From: Rhodopseudomonas infernalis
Lineage (GTDB): Bacteria > Pseudomonadota > Alphaproteobacteria > Rhizobiales > Xanthobacteraceae
Reading direction: 5' to 3'
Length of the DNA: 56,714 nucleotides
NCBI RefSeq assembly: GCF_022271405.1
Contig: NZ_JAJNAL010000033.1
Coordinates: 1-56,714 of the forward strand
In this document: one piece after another, positions 52,413 through 56,714 of the stretch
Layout of the letters: each line of letters starts with the position of its first letter
How positions within the stretch are numbered: the stretch's first letter is position 1
The notes under the pieces: generated by a model
Database searches by the model: none
What the model saw: only the letters and a program-made list of their open reading frames with translations
Told to the model about the DNA's origin: nothing
Position numbers and translations under genes: made by a program

Positions 52413-52682
52413 TTAGGACCGGCTGGTGCCGCTGTCGGCTTGTCGCGCGTCGCTGACGGCGTCGGGGTCGATCGCGATCATCTCGACCGCGCTGTGATGC
52501 GGCGGCGCGCACGGCACGGTGATCATTGTGGCGACGCGGCGGAACACCGGAAACGACAAGCCTTCGATCAGTTCCTCGTCGGTGACGAGATCGTAAGCGC
52601 CGGCCGGGAGCTCGCGGTCGAGGCCGCGCAGTCGAAACGGATGAGCGAAGACGATGGTCTCGCGGCGTGTGCGTGTGGTCAT
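52413..52682 (-). CDS. Small conserved hypothetical protein
   Basis: An 89-residue soluble protein (MTTRTRRETIVFAHPFRLRG start) with the pattern LPAGAYDLVTDEELIEGLSFPVFRRVATMITV, then a polar Asp/Ser-rich tail. It has no membrane segment. The central beta-hairpin pattern recurs in many hypothetical alphaproteobacterial proteins as far as I can recall, but I assign no family. It precedes the DUF1488 gene by 42 bases. The 221 bases between it and the transglutaminase gene contain the two divergent promoters, which I cannot place. Confidence 0.65.
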   Translation of the reverse strand: MTTRTRRETIVFAHPFRLRGLDRELPAGAYDLVTDEELIEGLSFPVFRRVATMITVPCAPPHHSAVEMIAIDPDAVSDARQADSGTSRS

Positions 52683-52903
52683 GGACGCTCCTTCTGGCCG
52701 CTGCGTCCTTGCGTCGGCGGCTTCGTTTCGCGCCCCACGATTGTGGTTGATGCTGCGCCCTTTCGCCCGCGATAGCCATCGAATTCGTCGGCTACGCGCC
52801 GCTTGCGACGCAATGACTTGCTTTTTGGCTCTCGATCGCCATTTAAAGGGGACAGCTGGCGATCACTCCCGTTCTTGCCACGCCCTTTGCGGAGACCACC
52901 CCC

Positions 52904-53755
52904 ATGAAACTCCGCGTCGGTTACGAGATGATCTACGACTTCGCGCAGCCGACGCCGATGATCGTGGTACTCGGAACCCATTTCAGTCGCGCGTCCGACG
53001 TCATCGTTCCGGATTTCCTCACCGTCGATCCGCCGGTGCAGATCAACCCGTATCGCGACATGTTCGGCAATTGGTGCAGCCGCATGGTGGCGCCGGCCGG
53101 CCGCGTGCGGCTGGCGGCGGACGGCATCGTCCGCGATCTCGGCGTGCCCGATCCGGTGGTGCCGTCGGCGATCCAGCATCCGATCGAGGATCTGCCGGCC
53201 GACACCATCGTGTACTTGCTGGGCAGCCGCTATTGCGAAACCGATCTGTTGTCCGACACCGCCTGGAAGATGTTCGAGCGCACGACGCCGGGCTGGCCGC
53301 GCGTGCAGGCGATCTGCGATTTCGTCCACAACCACATCAAGTTCGATTATCAGCACGCGCGCGCGACCCGCACCGCGCATGAAGCGTTCGACGAGGGCCG
53401 CGGCGTCTGCCGCGACTACGCGCATCTGGCGATCGCGCTGTGCCGCTGCATGAACATTCCGGCGCGCTATTGCACCGGCTATCTGGGCGACGTCGGCACG
53501 CCGAAGCCATGGGCAGCCGGCGATTTCGCCGGCTGGTTCGAAGCCTTCATCGGCGGCCACTGGTACACCTTCGATCCGCGCAACAACGTGCCGCGGATCG
53601 CGCGTGTGCTGATCGCGCAGGGCCGCGACGCGGCCGATGTGCCGCTGACCCAGACCTTCGGCCCCAACACGCTGGTCAGCTTCAAGGTCTGGACCGACGC
53701 GATCGACGAAAGCGCCGATGCGGCACCGGCTTGCGCTGAGCGCGCGACGCGCTAG
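52904..53755 (+). CDS. Transglutaminase-like (cysteine protease fold) protein
   Basis: A 283-residue cytoplasmic protein with an N-terminal beta domain (MKLRVGYEMIYDFAQPTP, common in bacterial transglutaminase-like proteins) and a catalytic core. The nucleophile is C169 in GRGVCRDYAHLA and the Asp is probably D224 in WYTFDPRNN. The His expected between them (as in DFHAW) is not present: the sequence reads DFAGWFEAF. A possible substitute is H219 in GGHW. The enzyme may therefore be altered. Related proteins often sit in gene clusters with alpha-E proteins, none of which is here. Confidence 0.83.
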   Translation: MKLRVGYEMIYDFAQPTPMIVVLGTHFSRASDVIVPDFLTVDPPVQINPYRDMFGNWCSRMVAPAGRVRLAADGIVRDLGVPDPVVPSAIQHPIEDLPADTIVYLLGSRYCETDLLSDTAWKMFERTTPGWPRVQAICDFVHNHIKFDYQHARATRTAHEAFDEGRGVCRDYAHLAIALCRCMNIPARYCTGYLGDVGTPKPWAAGDFAGWFEAFIGGHWYTFDPRNNVPRIARVLIAQGRDAADVPLTQTFGPNTLVSFKVWTDAIDESADAAPACAERATR

Positions 53756-53812
53756 CTTGCCGGAATCGAATCGCCGCGGGTGAGCCCGCGGCGTGTCCGC
53801 CCGCGAGATCGC

Positions 53813-54922
53813 ATGACCACCTTCACCCCAGTTCAGGACGCGGCGCTGAAAGCCGTGGGCGATTGGCTGAAAGCCAGGCCCGGCCGTAACGGGACGCCGC
53901 TGGTGTTCCGGCTGTTCGGCTATGCCGGCACCGGCAAGACCACGCTGGCGCGCGAGATCGCCGAGGGCGTGTCCGGCGAGGTGAAGTTCGCCGCCTTCAC
54001 CGGCAAGGCCGCGCTCGTGATGCGCAACAAGGGCTGCGACGACGCCCAGACCATCCATTCGCTGATCTATCGCACCAAGGAGAGCGGCGTCGAACAGCCG
54101 AGCTTCGAATTGTGGGATGATGCGCCCGCGTCGAAGGCCAAGCTGATCGTGATCGACGAATGCTCGATGGTCGACGAGGAACTCGGCCGCGACCTGATGT
54201 CGTTCGATTGCCCGCTGCTGGTGCTCGGCGATCCGGCGCAGTTGCCGCCGATCCAGGGCGGCGGCTTCTTCACCAATGCCGAGCCCGACGTGATGCTCAC
54301 CGAGGTGCATCGCCAGGCGCAGGACGATCCGATCGTGCGGCTGTCGATGGACGTGCGCGAGGGCAGGAGCCTCGAACGCGGTCGCTACGGCGAGACCGAG
54401 GTGGTGACCCGCGACCAGCTCGATCCGCAGCGGGTGATGGACGCCGACCAGGTGCTGGTCGGCCGCAACAACACCCGCCGCGCCTACAACGCCCGCTTCC
54501 GCCAGCGGCTCAACATCGAAGACCCGTTCCCGGTCGGTGGCGACAAGCTGGTGTGCCTGCGCAACAACCGCAAGAAGGCGCTGTTCAACGGCGGCCTGTG
54601 GCGGGTCAAATCGCGCTCGCCGATCAAGACCAAGATCATCACCATGCGGGTGACGCCCGACGAGGATTTCGGCGGCCGTCTCACCAAGGTCTCGGTGCGC
54701 CAGGAATGCTTCGCCGGCGGCATCGAGGATATCAGCTGGGATCAGCGCAAGCCCTATGACGAGTTCGACTACGGCTACGTGCTCACCGTGCACAAGAGCC
54801 AGGGCTCGCAATGGGACGACGTCGTGCTGTTCGACGAAAGCTTCGCGTTCCAGGACAGCCGCGCCCGCTGGCTCTACACCGGCATCACCCGCGCGGCGAA
54901 GCGGCTGAGCGTGGTGGTGTAG
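53813..54922 (+). CDS. Dda/RecD-like superfamily 1B DNA helicase
   Basis: A 369-residue ATP-dependent 5' to 3' helicase of the RecD/T4 Dda type. Walker A is GYAGTGKT (36-43), Walker B DECSMVDEE (D115, E116), motif III GDPAQLPP and motif V/VI VHKSQGSQWDDVVLF and YTGITRAAKRLSVV. A SH3-like insertion lies near residues 240-310. It is much shorter than RecD2, close to Dda in size. The ORF also opens at 53780, but ATG 53813 matches the family N-terminus. Role in replication or repair is inferred. Confidence 0.88.
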   Translation: MTTFTPVQDAALKAVGDWLKARPGRNGTPLVFRLFGYAGTGKTTLAREIAEGVSGEVKFAAFTGKAALVMRNKGCDDAQTIHSLIYRTKESGVEQPSFELWDDAPASKAKLIVIDECSMVDEELGRDLMSFDCPLLVLGDPAQLPPIQGGGFFTNAEPDVMLTEVHRQAQDDPIVRLSMDVREGRSLERGRYGETEVVTRDQLDPQRVMDADQVLVGRNNTRRAYNARFRQRLNIEDPFPVGGDKLVCLRNNRKKALFNGGLWRVKSRSPIKTKIITMRVTPDEDFGGRLTKVSVRQECFAGGIEDISWDQRKPYDEFDYGYVLTVHKSQGSQWDDVVLFDESFAFQDSRARWLYTGITRAAKRLSVVV

Positions 54923-54945
54923 CGCGAGGCCGTGCCCGCGTCGCT

Positions 54946-55094
54946 CTCACCCCAACCCTCTCCCGCAAGCGGGAGAGGGGGCTCGCCGTGCCTGGGGTAA
55001 GGCCTTTGTTCTTGAGCGGCGCTTGTTGCGCACGACGTTGCCGCTTGCACTGCGCGCTCCCTCTCCCGCTTGCGGGAGAGGGCTGGGGTGAGGG
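54946..55094. repeat. Paired CCCTCTCCCGC palindromes
   Basis: Two hairpins, CCCTCTCCCGC/GCGGGAGAGGG (54956-54979 and 55059-55082), flanked by CTCACCCCAA on the left and TTGGGGTGAGG-like sequence on the right, form one large compound palindrome between convergent genes. Confidence 0.85.
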
Positions 55095-55142
55095 TGCCCC
55101 AGGCAGTGTGCCTGCGTAAACAACTTCTAACGGTGCTTGGGG

Positions 55143-55838
55143 CTACGCCGCCCGCTTCGCCACGAACGTCATCCGCCACGGATTGTGGCCGACATTCGTA
55201 TCCGCACGGATCGCCGAAAAGCCCGCGGTGGTGAGTTTGGCGAGCATCTCGGCTTCGCTGTAGCGCTGCAGGCCGATCTTGGTGCGGAGCTGGCGGTAGT
55301 CCGACAGCGCGGTCCGGGCCAGGCCCCACAGCGCGTCGGTGAGGAAGCCATGGCGCGCGGCCATCTTCAGCAGCGCGGCGACATCGCGGCCCATCCCGAC
55401 CTTCGGATCGAGGATGTCGCCGAGCACCAGCTTGCCGGAGCGCTTCAGCAGGCGGCGGACCAGACCCAGCGCGCGGTCCAGCTCGTCCGGCTTCATGTAC
55501 TGCGCTACCGAGTTCATCACCACGAGGTCGATCGAGCCGTCCGGCAGCGCCGGCAATTCGTCGAGTGCCCGGACCTTGATGTTCGGATGATGCGCGAAGC
55601 GCGCGCTCAGTCGGCCGCGCACGCCCGGGGCCGGTTCGGCCAGGATCAGCGTGCCGCAAGCCGCCGCAACCTTGGCGGCCGATAGCGCTTCGCCGCAGGA
55701 GTAATCGAGCACCGTCGCATCCGGCGCAGGAACATAACCGATGATGTCGGTTGCGATTTCGTCGAAATGCACGTCCCGATGCAGCTTGCTGACGTAGATC
55801 GTGTGGGTCGAGTCGTAATAGTCGATCCAGTCGTCCAT
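55143..55838 (-). CDS. SAM-dependent methyltransferase
   Basis: A 231-residue class I methyltransferase. Motif I is VLDYSCGEALSAAKVAA, motif II lies near ALPDGSIDLVVMNSVAQYM, and ALGLVRRLLKRSGKLVLGDI follows, as in UbiE-like enzymes. The N-terminus (MDDWIDYYDSTHTIYVSKLHRDVHF) is typical of a group found in sugar-lipid and polysaccharide loci. The substrate is unknown. I chose start 55838; the extra 14 residues upstream do not look family-like. Confidence 0.82.
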   Translation of the reverse strand: MDDWIDYYDSTHTIYVSKLHRDVHFDEIATDIIGYVPAPDATVLDYSCGEALSAAKVAAACGTLILAEPAPGVRGRLSARFAHHPNIKVRALDELPALPDGSIDLVVMNSVAQYMKPDELDRALGLVRRLLKRSGKLVLGDILDPKVGMGRDVAALLKMAARHGFLTDALWGLARTALSDYRQLRTKIGLQRYSEAEMLAKLTTAGFSAIRADTNVGHNPWRMTFVAKRAA

Positions 55839-55941
55839 CAGGCCTCGCAAAGCACCGCAAGCATTCCGCCCGGCGCACACTGCGGCGCCGGCGCCACATC
55901 CTCGAGGATGGCAGACGCCGTCCCGATTTTGTTCCCTCCCG

Positions 55942-55966
55942 GGAACGCGTCGGATGTCGGCGCGTT
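55942..55966 (+). promoter_or_regulatory. EcfG (general stress sigma) type promoter of dps
   Basis: GGAAC (55942-55946), a 16-base spacer and CGTT (55963-55966) match the consensus exactly. The GTG of dps is 144 bases downstream, so the leader would be about 135 bases. The GGAAC lies in a small inverted repeat GTTCCC-tccc-GGGAAC (55931-55946). Confidence 0.65.
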
Positions 55967-56110
55967 GACAGGGGTCTAGAGCGTTTGCCGACCGAGGGAA
56001 ACAAAAACCGCAGATTTCGGCAAGACGGCGGAATTTCCGGCCGTCATGCTCGGTCCCGACGGCCGCAAGCCTCCGACCCCCGCATTTCGTATCAGCATAG
56101 GATCACGCCC

Positions 56111-56638
56111 GTGACCAAAGCCAAATCCGCTTCCGTCGCCTCCGACCTCGACACCCCCACCGACCTGCCGCAGGAGGCGGTCGACAAGATCTCCGCCGCG
56201 CTGAACACGCTGCTGGCGGACGCCTTCGCACTGTATCTGAAGACCAAGAATTTCCACTGGCACATCAGCGGCCGCCACTTCCGCGACTACCATCTGATGC
56301 TGGACGAGCAGTCCGACCAGATCTTCGCCACCACCGACGCGCTGGCGGAGCGCGTCCGCAAGGTCGGCGGTGTCACGCTGAAGTCGATCGGCCACATCGC
56401 CAAGCTGCAGACCATCCAGGACAACAACGAGGACTACGTGCCCCCGCGCGAGATGCTGCGCGAGCTGATGAACGACAACAAGAAGATGGCCGCGGCGATG
56501 CGCAAGGCGCACGAAATCGTCGACGACTGCAAGGACGCCGCCAGCGCCGGCCTGCTCGAGAACTTCATCGACGACACCGAAAAGCGCACCTGGTTCCTGT
56601 TCGAAGCCAGCCGCGTCGAAGGCAAGAACGAAGAGTAA
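56111..56638 (+). CDS. dps: DNA-protecting ferritin Dps
   Basis: A 175-residue Dps that stores iron and shields DNA in stress. The ferroxidase ligands are visible: H49 in NFHWHISG, H61 and D65 in DYHLMLDEQ, D76 and E80 in TTDALAERV. The start is GTG 56111, with AGGA at 56099-56102. An extended Ala/Lys N-terminus (TKAKSASVASDLDTPT) may bind DNA. A perfect EcfG-type promoter lies upstream, in line with general stress control known for dps in related bacteria. Confidence 0.94.
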   Translation: MTKAKSASVASDLDTPTDLPQEAVDKISAALNTLLADAFALYLKTKNFHWHISGRHFRDYHLMLDEQSDQIFATTDALAERVRKVGGVTLKSIGHIAKLQTIQDNNEDYVPPREMLRELMNDNKKMAAAMRKAHEIVDDCKDAASAGLLENFIDDTEKRTWFLFEASRVEGKNEE

Positions 56639-56669
56639 GCCGAAACCCCAACCGCGCACACAGCGCGCT

Positions 56670-56705
56670 CCCTCTCCCGCTTGCGGGAGAGGGTTGGGGT
56701 GAGGG
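56670..56705. repeat. CCCTCTCCCGC palindrome downstream of dps
   Basis: CCCTCTCCCGC-tt-GCGGGAGAGGG followed by TTGGGGTGAGGG. It is a single hairpin of the same family as 54946-55094 and is located where a dps terminator would be expected. Confidence 0.8.
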
Positions 56706-56714
56706 CGACTCGAG

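Noticed and set aside
56709-56714. CTCGAG (XhoI site) at the very end as a cloning junction
   Set aside because: A six-base GC-rich site occurs often by chance, and no vector sequence follows.

Overview
The window looks like chromosome of a GC-rich alphaproteobacterium of the Bradyrhizobium/Rhodopseudomonas group. I infer this from very high GC, the gene order rplY-pth-ychF, a Caulobacter-style fliF-fliG-fliH-fliN-flbD operon beside a sciP (DUF1153) gene, general-stress (EcfG type) promoters GGAAC-N16-CGTT, and several families of intergenic palindromes typical of these genomes. Rhodopseudomonas palustris is my best guess, but no sequence search was possible. The first 77 bases are almost pure C or G and look like an artefact or contig end. 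I saw no rRNA, tRNA, CRISPR array or complete insertion sequence.

Layout. 0.3-2.8 kb: translation genes rplY, pth, ychF. 3-9 kb: a small DUF4282 membrane protein, two tandem MaoC-like hotdog genes, a 50-residue membrane protein behind a perfect EcfG-type promoter, a coiled-coil protein, an NTF2-like protein, a histone-H1-like protein, a thiolase and a thioredoxin-like ferredoxin. 8.8-9.8 kb: an orphan antitoxin and an unusually AT-rich membrane gene, probably acquired. 9.8-15.5 kb: uvrB with long extra tails, a GST and an acyl-CoA ligase-like gene lacking its catalytic lysine. 15.9-19 kb: a five-gene operon of alanine-rich, apolipoprotein-like envelope proteins (DUF3618, holin-X type).

19.1-30.6 kb holds a coherent amide-nitrogen unit. 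A LuxR-type response regulator and a hybrid histidine kinase, whose N-terminal half is an NCS1 nucleobase:cation symporter, face a urea/amide ABC transporter (urtABCDE-like), formamidase fmdA and fmdB. The likely logic is that the transporter-kinase senses a small nitrogen compound, the regulator switches on uptake, and FmdA releases ammonia and formate.

30.8-39.2 kb: cobS, then six genes homologous to group 4 [NiFe] hydrogenase/complex I (hyfB-C-E-F-G-I order). The large subunit has lost the Ni-binding cysteines, while the small subunit keeps its FeS ligands. No maturation gene, formate dehydrogenase or ferredoxin subunit is present. This matches the poorly understood energy-converting-hydrogenase-related (Ehr) complexes and, with the transporter-kinase, is the most interesting content.

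39.3-45.8 kb: a GDSL autotransporter esterase, a small exported protein, a P2-type cation ATPase and a tandem universal stress protein. 46.2-51.7 kb: sciP and the flagellar basal-body/regulator operon, with CtrA-like boxes between them. 51.8-56.7 kb: small hypothetical genes, a transglutaminase-like protein, a Dda/RecD-like helicase, a methyltransferase and dps behind a second perfect EcfG-type promoter.
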